Source: Thelonectria olida
Taxonomy: Eukaryota > Ascomycota > Sordariomycetes > Hypocreales > Nectriaceae
Assembly: GCA_020736575.1 (NCBI GenBank)
Contig: JAGPYM010000020.1
Coordinates: forward strand, 62,001 to 126,000
Length of the DNA: 64,000 bases
Direction: 5' to 3'
In this document: positions 54,185 through 64,000 of the stretch, piece after piece
How positions within the stretch are numbered: the stretch's first letter is position 1
Layout of the letters: each line of letters begins with the position of its first letter
Notes under the pieces: generated by a model
Database searches by the model: none
The model's input: the letters and a program-made list of their open reading frames with translations, nothing else
What the model was told of the DNA's origin: nothing
Made by a program: the position numbers and the translations under genes

Positions 54185-55510
54185 TTCCGCAACCCCGCTC
54201 CTCAACACCAACATCCTCAATATCACACATCAAATTCAATCGCATATATCTCAGTCAATTTTAATCATGCCGAGGTCAGGGCCAAATCATTCACCTCATA
54301 AAAGAATAAGGATTACAACATCCTATTTTTTAAGCAAAATAGCGCGCAGAATTGGGGCTAAAGAAGGCATTTCCGACCGAGCTATTTATGCGATTGTTGC
54401 GCGTTATAGGGACTAAGAGAGTGCACAAGACCGACCTCGCTCTAGCCGCCCTTCTGTATTAACCAAATGTAATAAAAGATATATCTTTATACTTATTAAT
54501 AGCAACCCTTTTATATAGCATAGGGATTTAATTAAAAAAGCTAGCTTAAGCTGTTTAATTCTAACTATAAGCCAGTACCTTCAAAAAGAGGGTATTAAAT
54601 ACTAAACAGCTCTACAGCAGCCTAAATTAATACTAGAAATAGCTTAAATACAGTTTGAATTTATAAGAAGCTATTTAGAAAAGCCGGTTAGCTTTTAGAA
54701 GGTTTGGATTTTCACAAATAAAGTCACTATTATCAGGGGATAAGAAGAGAGATAGAAGTGGGTTTTCTACCGAAGGGTGCGACTTTTAAACTCTACAATT
54801 TCTTAACAACTAATAGAGATATAGGGAGAGCGATTATATCTAAAGCATATACAGCTAAAGGAGAAGCTGTCATAACATTCTCAAATATTTTAGGGCGGAA
54901 TTGCAGGCTTAAGACGCACATCTCTAGTGCCTTTAATTGGGGACCCTAAGGCACCTTAGGGGGGAGTAACAGGCCGCTAAATTTAAGCCTGCCTTAAAGA
55001 AAACCTCCTAACTATAGCTAAACCGGGCTATACATTCCAACAAGATAATACACCCATACTTACAGCTGGAATAGTTCAAATCTGGCTCTAAGACTAGGCT
55101 AAAGAGAATAGGGTCGCTATCGCCAATTTCCCCCCTTATAGCCCTAACCTCAACCCCATCGAAAACATCTGGCCCCTAATAAAAACCCAGATCATTCAGG
55201 CATATCCCGAATTGAATGAGATGCCTTGTATGGATAGAACTAAACAGCTGCTTATGCAGGCTGCTATTGAAGCCTGGGAGGGCATTGAAGATAGGGTCCT
55301 AGCCAGCCTATGGAAATCAATACCCAAGAGGTTAAAGGCCGTAAGAGATGCAAATGGCTAGTATACTAAATACTAATCTATACCAGAAGAAAGTCCTATC
55401 ATTTGCTGTTATAATGCTATTTTTAATGAATCAATTGACCTTCATTTGGCTGAGAAATATAACTTCAAAGTTCATATGTTGGGGCGTGGGTGTGGTTATG
55501 TATCGAGGAC

Positions 55511-55536
55511 TGCTTGGAACTTTTGGGTACCCACTG
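55511..55536 (-). repeat. Right terminal inverted repeat of Tc1/mariner element
   Basis: Ends CCCACTG followed by TA; pairs with 54159-54184. Confidence 0.8.
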
Positions 55537-55944
55537 TACCACAGATGGCGCAGAGGGAAAGAAAGTTCAAGGCCGGAGCAGCCGGAAATTGACTAGATGC
55601 TACCCGATAACACCATTATGTGAATCTGATCAAGTTGAGAGCGGCAACGAAACATCTAGCGTTGCTCTGTACTGACGCCCTCACGTCATCAACCTTTTCA
55701 CCCCCTCGAGGCACAAGACGTCAATCGCTCTAGAGTACGTAGCACTTTTGTATTAGTGCTTACCACGTACTATATACTTCGCTAGCTGTCCACTCCGGTG
55801 TCGAATAGAAACCCGCATGGGTCTGGTCTGTCTGTAGGATTCATCTGTGTCTATTCTGATATTTAAGTATCATGCCGCCTCCGCCACGACTCTGGAGGCT
55901 GGCACGAGTAAGCGCCCAGCGGCAACAACTAAATCTTTCCAAAG
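55537..55944. other. Intergenic, promoter of multicopper oxidase
   Basis: About 400 bp between the transposon's right end and the oxidase ATG. No gene and no strong motif seen. Confidence 0.5.
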
Positions 55945-57852
55945 ATGCTGGCCGGCACCTTGTCTCTCTTGCCGTTCCTGGCCGGCGTTCTTGCTGAGCG
56001 CCAGGTTCATGAAGATGGCTTCGTGCCCGACTACGTACTAGAAGCTTCTCTGGACAAGATTCAAATCGACTGCCAAACCCGGCTTTCGGTCACTTTGAAC
56101 GGAACACATCCGGGACCAACTCTTTACCTCACAGAAGGACAAACAACATGGATCCGGGTTTATAATCGCATGTCAGACAAAAACGTCACAGTGGTGAGTG
56201 CATCTACGGCGGACCCCAGGCCTGCTGTCTGACATTGATAGCATTGGCATGGCCTCAGCCAAAGAGCGGCACCCTTCTCGGACGGAACACCCCTCGTTAG
56301 CCAATGGCCGATACCTGCCAAACACTTTTTCGATTACGAGATAAGACCAGAGCACGGCGACGCTGGGACGTATTTCTATCATTCACATGTTGGATTTCAG
56401 CAGTTGACAGCCCATGGAGCTTTGATCGTCCGGGATGCCGAGCGGCCGCCGTACCAATATGATGACGATATCACTCTCATCCTGGGCGATCATTACCCTG
56501 AAGAAGACGACAAGATCGAGGCCGGTCTCCTTGCAGACCCTTTCAAGTGGTCTGGAGAACCATTAGCTATCACTCTTCAGGGCAATAGTGGCAACCGAAG
56601 CTTCAACGCTGCCCTTGATCAGACCTGCGCTCCACACGTCGTTGAAGTCGATCCCGGCAAGACGTATCGAATTCGACTCATAGGCGCAACTGCTCTATCT
56701 TTGGTCAAGCTGGGTATTGAGCACCATGACAAGCTCGAAGTGATCGAGGTCGATGGGGCATACACCAAACCTGTCACGATAGATCATTCGCAAGTTTCTT
56801 CTGGTCAACGATTCAGCTACCTCCTGAAGACAAAGTCGGCCAAGGACGTCTGCAAGGGCGGAAGATCGCAGTTCTGGATTCGCTACGAGAGCCGTGACCG
56901 ACCAAAGGAGATTACCGGTTACGCCCTGCTGAAATACCGATGCCACCAATCGCATGACTTGCCAGCTTCCCTGCCTGCCTCCCCACCCGTCATACTTCCC
57001 AACTCCACCAACGACTATCTTGAGTACACCCTCGAAGGGCTGTCTGAACGGAAAGGCAACAAGTTTCCCCGTTTGTCTGAGGTTACAAGGACAGTCACCA
57101 TCCAGATTAATCAGATCCTCACCACCGGAAGATATGAAAATGGAACCCTGAACGGAACTGTGGCCTGGGCGTGAGCAAATCTTTCAAGTTGCCACTCGGC
57201 CAACCATGCTAACACAGCAATTAGACAGAACGGGCTTCCGTGGAAGGAGAGTGTCCAAGCCGCAGTCAACCAGGTCCCATACCTCATCAAAGTCTACCAA
57301 ACCGGCCAGACCCCCAATTATTCTCTCGCTTTAGAGCATGGTGGCTTTGATCCTGAGGCAAGGGCCTTCCCGGCCAAAGTCGGCGAGGTCCTGGATATTG
57401 TGTGGGAGAACAACAACGGGCCCACGGGTGGCTGGGATTTCCATCCCATGCACATTCATGGACAACACGTTTGGGACTTGGGGTCCGGCAACGGAACCTA
57501 CGACGCTCATCGAAACGAGCGGCATTTCGAGAACTTTACACCTGTTCTCCGAGACACGACGATTTTGTACCGGTATGCCACAAAGGGCGTGCCGCACACG
57601 ACCGCGGGCTGGAGGGCGTGGAGGATCCGTGTCACTGAGGAAAACGTTGGCGCCTGGATGATGCATTGCCATGTGGCTCAGCATGCGGTTATGGGCATGG
57701 CCACTGTATGGGTATTTGGTGACGCTGCATCTATTATGCATAGGTTTCCTACGGTACCCTTTACGCAAGGCTACCTCGATTATGGAGGGAGCGCGTATGG
57801 AAACGACACATCATATCCTGTTGTTAATCACTGTTTTAGCGGGAACAGCTAG
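55945..57852 (+). CDS. Secreted multicopper oxidase (ascorbate-oxidase/laccase-like)
   Basis: Exons 55945-56193, 56242-57170, 57225-57852 give 601 residues. Signal peptide MLAGTLSLLPFLAGVLA. All four copper motifs are present: HWHG (84-87), YHSHVG (129-134), HPMHIHG (466-472) and HCHVAQHAVMGM (540-551). The last contains the T1 Cys541 and axial Met551. The first intron sits just before HWHG. The three-cupredoxin layout and the WENNNGPTGGWDFHPMHIH context fit fungal ascorbate-oxidase-like enzymes rather than Fet3 ferroxidases, as no C-terminal membrane anchor is seen. Several N-glycosylation sites. Substrates are probably phenols or ascorbate-like reductants. A decayed transposon ends about 400 bp upstream, so promoter effects are possible. 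Confidence 0.93.
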
Positions 57853-59496
57853 AATAAAACCATCCAGGGTTCAGGAAGCTACGAATTTAGAAGACAGGAA
57901 AGGATATGATGTATAGGGCAATAGTAGAATACACCCTGCAATTTTTTTAACGTATGCGTGGGTAAACCCATTCACGGGTGATCAACAGGAAGTGTTCCTT
58001 TTTGGTTCCCAACGGCGCCATGGTCAGCTTCAAATCGGGCCTGCGAAGTCAGGCAGTGTCGCTCCGCAGGGCACTGTGAAAGAGACGCCGTAACCAAGCA
58101 TCTGCTTCCAGGAAGCTTGCTTTGGAAGACGTGTCCTTGGGAGGAATTCTCCCAACACCAAGTTTCCACCGCAGGCATGCAGTTCCGCTACCTTCAGACT
58201 ATAAGCTTAACTGGATCAGTGTTGGATGGACACAGCGCCGTTGACTTCGTAGTTTAGCACCGAGGCCAAGAAACCTCACTGTTACAAAGTACATGCTTAA
58301 AAGTCTATGACTAAACGTCATCGGCATACAGGAAACATAAGGGGAGAGCTAGAGTCTAGAATTAAGTTGATCAAAATGCACTTTTACGATAGTGCTTGCA
58401 GGTACGGGCACAGTGCACACCTTAACCTGACTTTGTCTGGTTATGGTTGGATCCTAAATTGTCCAAGGATCTGGGTTTGTTCTATGAACCTGACGATCTT
58501 TACTGCTACTCTAACATTGGCCTAGTTCTTGATTCAGGGTTGCGGCATACTTCCTATATCGGAGTAGGATGCAGGCTACTATTTGTTATCCTTTGCCACA
58601 GTCGTATCTCGGGTCTGTAACTCTTGGCACTCTTCGGTTAGAGGAGAAGTCGTTTGTACGAGTCCTTGGCATCTGGTGTTGGATATAAATCTCTTACTGA
58701 AGTGTCTATGCGGCTGTAGTACTTTTGGTCTTGGCTCTGGCATGTGCCTGAATGTTTCCTTGCGTTTGATGTCTTGTTGCTGCTATATTTTCTATGTTTG
58801 GCTGATAACTCTAAGCGACTATAGTTGTAATGTCGATCTCAATGAGTGTAATATGTGAGCTGGGATCCATCGTCAGGATATGGGTTCACGCACGTCAGAT
58901 TCAACCGAGGCCCAAAACAGGGATCTGGCCCCAGATCTGGTCCCCGCAGAGGACCCTTACAGTGTTATGCGATCCCAAAATAGGCCTGCTCAGGCACCTC
59001 AGCCTAAGCCCAGTCCGCCTCAGCCTGAACTCAGCACCAGCTCAGCTTAGAGCGATAGGAGCTGAGCTCTGGAAACGGATATGGATTTTGGTGTGCTTGA
59101 GTTTTGTCTCCGAGTTACATGGTATTAGTGAGTTTACTGACTGCAGTCTCTCCCCATTCACTCAAGCGATCGATTTCGAAGAGCCCCTCATTATGTAAAC
59201 ACCTACAATAAGTTTGATACGAGAGGACGTGTCGATCCTACTCAATTTTTCTGCTAGTAATCGATGTAGGTAAAGAAGATCATGCCTTTAGTTCTGCTAC
59301 GTGACTAGAGGATACAACCCTTTTCGGTATCATGAACTCTCCGACAGCTTTGCCGAGATGGGCGGCACGGGACACACCACAGTTAAAGCTCTCTCACTAC
59401 TCGGTTTGGAAGATTCTCATAAAACTGTTACGAAAGAAAATCGCATAATTATATATGTAAATAACTCAAGCTAAGGTATAATCGCAACACTATTCA
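57853..59496. other. Intergenic, no supported gene
   Basis: About 1.6 kb of mixed composition. There is a CT/CAG-rich patch near 58990-59050 with repeated CTCAGCCT words and a near-palindrome around AGATCTGGCCCCAGATCT at 58921-58938. No gene recognised. It may hold old transposon debris. Confidence 0.45.
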
Positions 59497-61593
59497 CTAC
59501 AACTTTGATTTCACCGCTCCCTTTCCATCTGTTCGGAACAACACTGGTGACTCGGGATAAGGATCAATCACAACATCATTCAGCGGGTTCACCTCGGAAG
59601 CCCTGTAGAACATGTCCTCATACACCTTGCCGTCATACCGACCCAGCGAGCTGTCGAGCTGCCAGTCCGGGAACTTCCATGCGTCCACCAACCTCACGGC
59701 GTGCGGCCGGATCTCTCCGAGTAGCGAGAGCGTCCGCTTCGTGCGGGCAAGCTGGATCTGACGCACAGTCGTGGCAGCACTGGTGAAGAACTCGGAAGCA
59801 TGCGATGTCAAGTGATGCAAGGCAAACAGCTGGAACAGGTTGTGGAGCACCGACAGCGTGCCAGGCTCGAGTGATGACGTCGTCTTCTCATCCTGGAGCG
59901 CCTCGTAGAAGTTCTTGACCACCAGGTACTGCGCAAAGGCAGTGGACAGACGCCAAAAGTCAACCAGCAAGCTGTTCCAAGACTGCTTGTCCTCGTCTCT
60001 GTGCTTGAGAGCCTCAAACGTCAAAAACGCCACCCGCCAGGCAAAAGCATCGACGAGATCTTGGTCATTGTCGAGGACATCAAAGGCGGCGCCGACATCC
60101 TGTCTCCGGATGAACTCCTTGAAGACGCGGGTGATGCTATTGTCGGCGGCGTCGCCTGAGAGAACGGCGCGGGCAGACTTGAGCAGATAGCGGGCGACTT
60201 GCTGGGTGAGCATGTAGTTGTCGCCCTCCCATGTGACGGTGGGCAAGTAATCCGCGTACCAGCTGCCGATGCCAGAAAAGGCCGAGTAACCGTGACCGCC
60301 GCAGGCACGGCGGCACACCTCCAGTCCTTCGGCGGCGGTGGTGGAAGCAAACGCCTTCAGAGCGCACGAGATGGCATGAAGATCAGCCAATTGATCGCTG
60401 CCGGGGTTGAGCTCCTCCGGGCCGGGACCGCGCTTGACATCGTTTCGACGCTCTTGGGCCATCCGTTCCTGATTTTGGGTGTAGATGTTGATCATCGAGC
60501 GGCCAGTAAAGAACAATGCATAAGACGCTGCGAGCAGGGGTAGTATGCGCTGCTGCACCATTGTGTAGTTGAGGACCTGGTTCTCGCCAGGTTCGCCCTC
60601 TGCGGCGTCGCGATCTTGGAACTGGCGGCGGACCGCGCAGTAACGCGTGGCTATGGTTACGCCTCGAGCAAGCACGGAGCCCGACTGGAAGACGATGTTG
60701 GATCGGACATATGTCAAGGTTCCATAAACGAGGGCGGGATTGGAAGGCTTGATGTACTTTCCCGTCTCTGGGTCGACACCAGAGAATCGGTTCAGCATGT
60801 TGACATGAGGCACCTTGACATGGTTGAAGAGCAGGAACCCGTTGTCCATGGTGTTGTATCCAAACTTGGGCCCGATGTCTCCGACGTGGATGTCGGGCAG
60901 AGGCTCATGAGTTTTGAGGTCTCGGATCTGGACGACAAATGGGTGCGGGCCATATGACTTGCCGCGCAAAATGAGCTGCGCGACGACGACGGCATGGTTT
61001 GCAGCTTTGCCGAGCGACCCAATCCACCACTTGGAGGCGGTAAGGTGAGGAGAGTGCAGCGTAAAGGTCTTGTCCTCGGGGTTCCAAGTGGCGGTCGTCT
61101 CCAGACCCCGGACATTGGATCCATGGCCGAGCTCCGTCTGGGCGTAACAGCCAATAAATTCGTAGCGTCGCGCTGGCTCGAGGAACAACTTGTGCTGCGC
61201 TGGCGTTCCCTGTTCTTCGAGCGTCTTCAAGAACATGGACGCGTGCAGGCCGTATGGAGTAGGCTCGCTGATGAGGTCATTGGCGGCCTCGTACTCGTCC
61301 TGGCTCCATTGGTGCTTGACGGATAGCAGCCGCAGCGCCTTTGCTCTCGCGAGAGCGGCTTCGAATCTGTCCTGCCTGCCCCGGAAGTAGTTTTGCGACT
61401 TGTCGAAGACAGGGTCGGATTGGAGGATCTCGAGGAGCTTGGCGTTTCTCTCCAGGACCTTGCTGGTGAACAGGAAGGCGGCGAGCTGGTCCACGTTCAG
61501 ACCAGATTTGGCTCTCTCCTGCTCGAGAAGCTCGGATCCTTGGGGGCCCGAGGGCTTGAGGGCTTTGACCCAGTCTGGATTCGGGGGAGGCAT
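59497..61593 (-). CDS. Peroxisomal acyl-CoA oxidase
   Basis: First enzyme of peroxisomal beta-oxidation, oxidising acyl-CoA to trans-2-enoyl-CoA and making hydrogen peroxide. 698 residues in a single exon, the usual family length. Motifs: GCYAQTELGHGSNVRGLETTATW (FAD/substrate loop), YNTMDNGFLLFNHVKVP, GGHGYSAFSGIG and the catalytic-Glu region TVTWEGDNYMLTQQVARYL. The C-terminus is SKL, a perfect peroxisomal targeting signal 1. MPPPNPDWVKALKP is chosen as start because it matches the family N-terminus; the frame is open to 61947 and an in-frame ATG at 61701 exists, so a longer form is possible. It may act downstream of fatty-acid uptake alongside the CYP505 at the other end of the window, but they are too far apart to infer linkage. 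Confidence 0.96.
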   Translation of the reverse strand: MPPPNPDWVKALKPSGPQGSELLEQERAKSGLNVDQLAAFLFTSKVLERNAKLLEILQSDPVFDKSQNYFRGRQDRFEAALARAKALRLLSVKHQWSQDEYEAANDLISEPTPYGLHASMFLKTLEEQGTPAQHKLFLEPARRYEFIGCYAQTELGHGSNVRGLETTATWNPEDKTFTLHSPHLTASKWWIGSLGKAANHAVVVAQLILRGKSYGPHPFVVQIRDLKTHEPLPDIHVGDIGPKFGYNTMDNGFLLFNHVKVPHVNMLNRFSGVDPETGKYIKPSNPALVYGTLTYVRSNIVFQSGSVLARGVTIATRYCAVRRQFQDRDAAEGEPGENQVLNYTMVQQRILPLLAASYALFFTGRSMINIYTQNQERMAQERRNDVKRGPGPEELNPGSDQLADLHAISCALKAFASTTAAEGLEVCRRACGGHGYSAFSGIGSWYADYLPTVTWEGDNYMLTQQVARYLLKSARAVLSGDAADNSITRVFKEFIRRQDVGAAFDVLDNDQDLVDAFAWRVAFLTFEALKHRDEDKQSWNSLLVDFWRLSTAFAQYLVVKNFYEALQDEKTTSSLEPGTLSVLHNLFQLFALHHLTSHASEFFTSAATTVRQIQLARTKRTLSLLGEIRPHAVRLVDAWKFPDWQLDSSLGRYDGKVYEDMFYRASEVNPLNDVVIDPYPESPVLFRTDGKGAVKSKL

Positions 61594-64000
61594 TGTTGAG
61601 AACGTCAATTGGTGTCGCAATGAGGAAGTTGACAGATCCTCAGAGCGAGATGAGATGGAGATGGTAGATGATTTATTGGCTGCTAGCCCGAGATCGGACA
61701 TGACATAATGCCGACTAAGACCTCTGTGCCTCGGCCAAATCGTGAGGTGGATCACTACGGCAACGCTATAATAGTCAAGCCTCGGCACGTTGGATGTGCG
61801 GCTTCTCGATTGACGGTCATGTTGAAGTATTGGAAGCCCGATGATATAGTCTCGTGGACAAATAAAGTTGTGCACATGTTGAGCGAAGGCGGTGGTTGTG
61901 TGGCCTCTGCGAAGAATTTGGGCAATTATCCGAGTTCGGACTTGCATTGACCATGACCAACTTTACCGAGCCTGGCCGCGGATCAATCATTCTACAGGAC
62001 CATCAATCCGGACCTAGGCACTTTCAGAACATGATGATGGCGTAAGCTTCCTAGCTCAAGTAACCTAAGTAGTCTCATGGAAGCTCTGATAGAGATCCCA
62101 TTGAAAGATCTGCCTATTGGTAAGTTCCAATGATTATGCTAGATGCTGATCATGCTGCCAATCTGCAGTGGGGACAGCCCCGGCTGTTCATAGTACAGGC
62201 TGTTCCTGATTCATGGAACGAAATGGAATCTGATTGTTGCCTATGTATCTAGGTTCTTTTTTCTGTCTTCAAATTCCGCAGCTCTATTATTAAATGCGGC
62301 GCTTTATTTCAACCACAAAGCACCCCGACCTCCGGTGATAGATGCATATTGCTATCATTGGCGACTAGGAACTCTCTTCTCTCAACATGCTTCGTGCTGT
62401 CTATTATACATTTTGGACTCTTACCTCTCGTAGATGCTTTCCTCGCCTGCGGGACGTTCTACCCACAAGGTTGCTTGCGCTCTGCTTGCCGATTCTAGGG
62501 AGTTCGCTTTGGTGACCACAGCTGTTGCTGCTGTCGTCATCTGCCCCGGTCCTGCTGTCTTCGCTGCTCGAGAGGAAAACGAGGTGGCGAGTCGAAGTTT
62601 CAAAAACGACTCTTGTATCAACTGGCCATTTCTGTCTTCCATCGACGATGCGCCTTGTTTTGTGCAGACGGGGGATTCATTCTATTTCGAGAGGGAAGTG
62701 CTCCGTTCATCAGAGATTGCCGCTCGCTCGCTTCGTTCTGAACGAGAGTTTTGCTTATCAGCTGATTGATAGAGCGACAAATGTTTGCTAGTGAGCTCAT
62801 GTAAGGCAGCGTCAATGGCTCCCTAGTACATAGCTTCTTTGATAATCTAGCATCCACGTCTTCGGCGAGCAGCTTCGACTGAAATAGAACCCCGCATCCC
62901 TGCCACTACGCCGAGTACGACTACTTGGGAAAGAAAGATTAAAGGTATGACAGGAGACGGCCTGGATGACTGAGACAGTGGCTTGATACAGGTTAGTAGC
63001 ATATTGAGAAAAGTTGTACTATATCGGCATTTTTAAGTACGAATGGGAATTCCCTGTGTTAACCTACCACCTATGGAATTCTATAATTTCTGTTGTTTTT
63101 ACCTACCTAGGTACCCAACAAAAGCCATTCCGAAACACGTACGCCTTGATATGTGTCCGCTTCTATGAAAGTTGTTCAATAGAAGGTTAATACATATTGA
63201 GTGTCTAAAGTCAAATCAAGACAAATAATCTCGGTGATAATATCATGGCATGTCGTTGCTGCCTTTGCCGCCACGCTGGTTTAAAAAGTAACTCAGACGT
63301 CACCTGTGATCCAAAAGCCGAAACCCGAGTTTTTCGGTTTTGTGACCCATCCATGCAACCCAACGCAAAGACTCGCAAAATATCAATTTTTTCTGCTACA
63401 AAGGAAGTTAGCAGTTCGCAGGATCATCGGCGAGCGGATCCGCTCCTTCTCGCGTGCAACGGTACCACATGATCAGTTGATCAGTCCTTGTAAGAAGGAG
63501 ACAAGACTCCGCGACCGGGACCTGCCAAGATGTGTGTTTGATGTTCAATATGCATGTAGTTGGGATGTTGACTGAGAGAAACCGTCTTGTCTCAGCCGCC
63601 TCGTAAACCAGTCCAATCCAACGTCGTCGTTCAGGTCCCCAGACCCCCAGACAAGCGTCTTTTACGAGTCAAACACAATGCGGAGTCTCCAGACTCCATG
63701 TCAGAAATCCTTATTCTGCTGCCTGATGTCTCTGATGCAAACACATGGGTCCTGTTCCCACAAGGTCTCGGGCGTTGATTCGTGCGCATAGCACTTAAAC
63801 CCGCGCGTTATTATCGGACCCAGTGTAAACAACAAACCCAACGCACCATTTCTCGACAATGATGATTAGGTTGTTCCACATACGGTGACATAGCTTCACT
63901 TGTGACCTGGGGATGGGGAAGGAATGGGGATCTACCGTTGCAGCGCGCAAGGTTCCGCGCTTGACGTCGTTTCCTCAGAGGTGGATGTCGGTTGTGTTCG
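61594..64000. other. Intergenic, no supported gene
   Basis: About 2.4 kb. A plus-strand frame at 62434-62769 has a hydrophobic stretch but no family features, and the opposite strand is equally open. An ACCTACCTAGGTA word near 63100 is of a kind frequent in fungal intergenic DNA. The window ends without a gene start or end that I can support. Confidence 0.5.

Larger units (their letters stand above)
54159..55536 (+). mobile_element. Decayed Tc1/mariner-type element with TIRs and TA duplication
   Basis: The element starts CAGTGGGTCACG and ends ...GTACCCACTG. Its ends pair as inverted repeats of about 26 bp with a few mismatches (left TIR 54159-54184, right TIR 55511-55536), flanked by TA on both sides (54157-54158 and 55537-55538), the Tc1/mariner target site. 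Inside are transposase fragments on the plus strand: an N-terminal helix-turn-helix part near 54270-54415 and a C-terminal catalytic part with YSPNLNPIENIWPLI near 55130-55340. Between them the sequence is very AT-rich with many TAA and TAG stops, the look of repeat-induced point mutation. It is not able to code for a transposase. Confidence 0.88.

Noticed and set aside
61594..61947. N-terminal extension of acyl-CoA oxidase
   Set aside because: Family N-terminus begins at 61593; the upstream part is low in recognisable content.
62434..62769. 111-codon frame with a hydrophobic stretch
   Set aside because: Both strands are equally open; no motif, no family resemblance.

Overview
The window is from a filamentous ascomycete (Pezizomycotina, probably a Sordariomycete). 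The evidence is genes with one to four introns of about 48-135 bp with GT(A/G)AGT-type donors, three Zn2Cys6 regulators, fungal-only families (CYP505, ACS/Dal5-type permeases, DUF7704-like membrane protein, GPI-anchored cupredoxin), and a Tc1/mariner copy whose AT bias and in-frame stops look like repeat-induced point mutation. Exon joins were made by hand; total exon length divides by three and the frame stays open in every spliced model given here.

Layout. 1-2.2 kb: no convincing gene, then a block of about 580 bp of a 9-bp repeat just before a P450-reductase fusion (CYP505-type, 2186-5627). 5.8-7.2 kb: arrestin-like protein (minus). 7.8-8.06 kb: three copies of a short motif, a fourth lies at 36.4 kb. 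8.3-18.4 kb: a compact unit of 5-oxoprolinase (minus), a divergent Zn2Cys6 regulator and an ACS-family permease. Matching 22-bp CGG-type inverted repeats lie in the shared oxoprolinase/regulator promoter and in front of the permease. 19.4-22.8 kb: secreted tyrosinase, a small hydrophilic protein and a tiny secreted protein of three 17-residue repeats.

23.4-37.5 kb: a second metabolic block. It holds a proline-racemase/hydroxyproline-epimerase-type enzyme (Cys/Cys), a secreted alpha/beta hydrolase, a second member of the racemase superfamily with the Cys/Thr pair of trans-3-hydroxyproline dehydratases, a PEP-mutase/isocitrate-lyase-superfamily lyase, a second ACS permease, two Zn2Cys6 regulators (one with a GC-AG intron) and a short-chain dehydrogenase. 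My reading, which is inference, is that 8-37 kb is a catabolic island for proline-like ring compounds (5-oxoproline, hydroxyprolines or related).

37.8-49.1 kb: two unrecognised genes, a secreted beta-helix protein, a Thg1-like (TLP type) 3'-5' polymerase homologue, a GPI-anchored cupredoxin, a four-helix membrane protein and a membrane-tethered protein with a permuted papain-like His...NCQ signature. 49.9-55.5 kb: a broken ankyrin gene, an F-box protein with a Trp-rich acidic tail, and the decayed Tc1/mariner element with recognisable terminal repeats. 55.9-61.6 kb: secreted multicopper oxidase and peroxisomal acyl-CoA oxidase ending in SKL. The last 2.4 kb shows no supported gene. I saw no rRNA, tRNA or CRISPR array.
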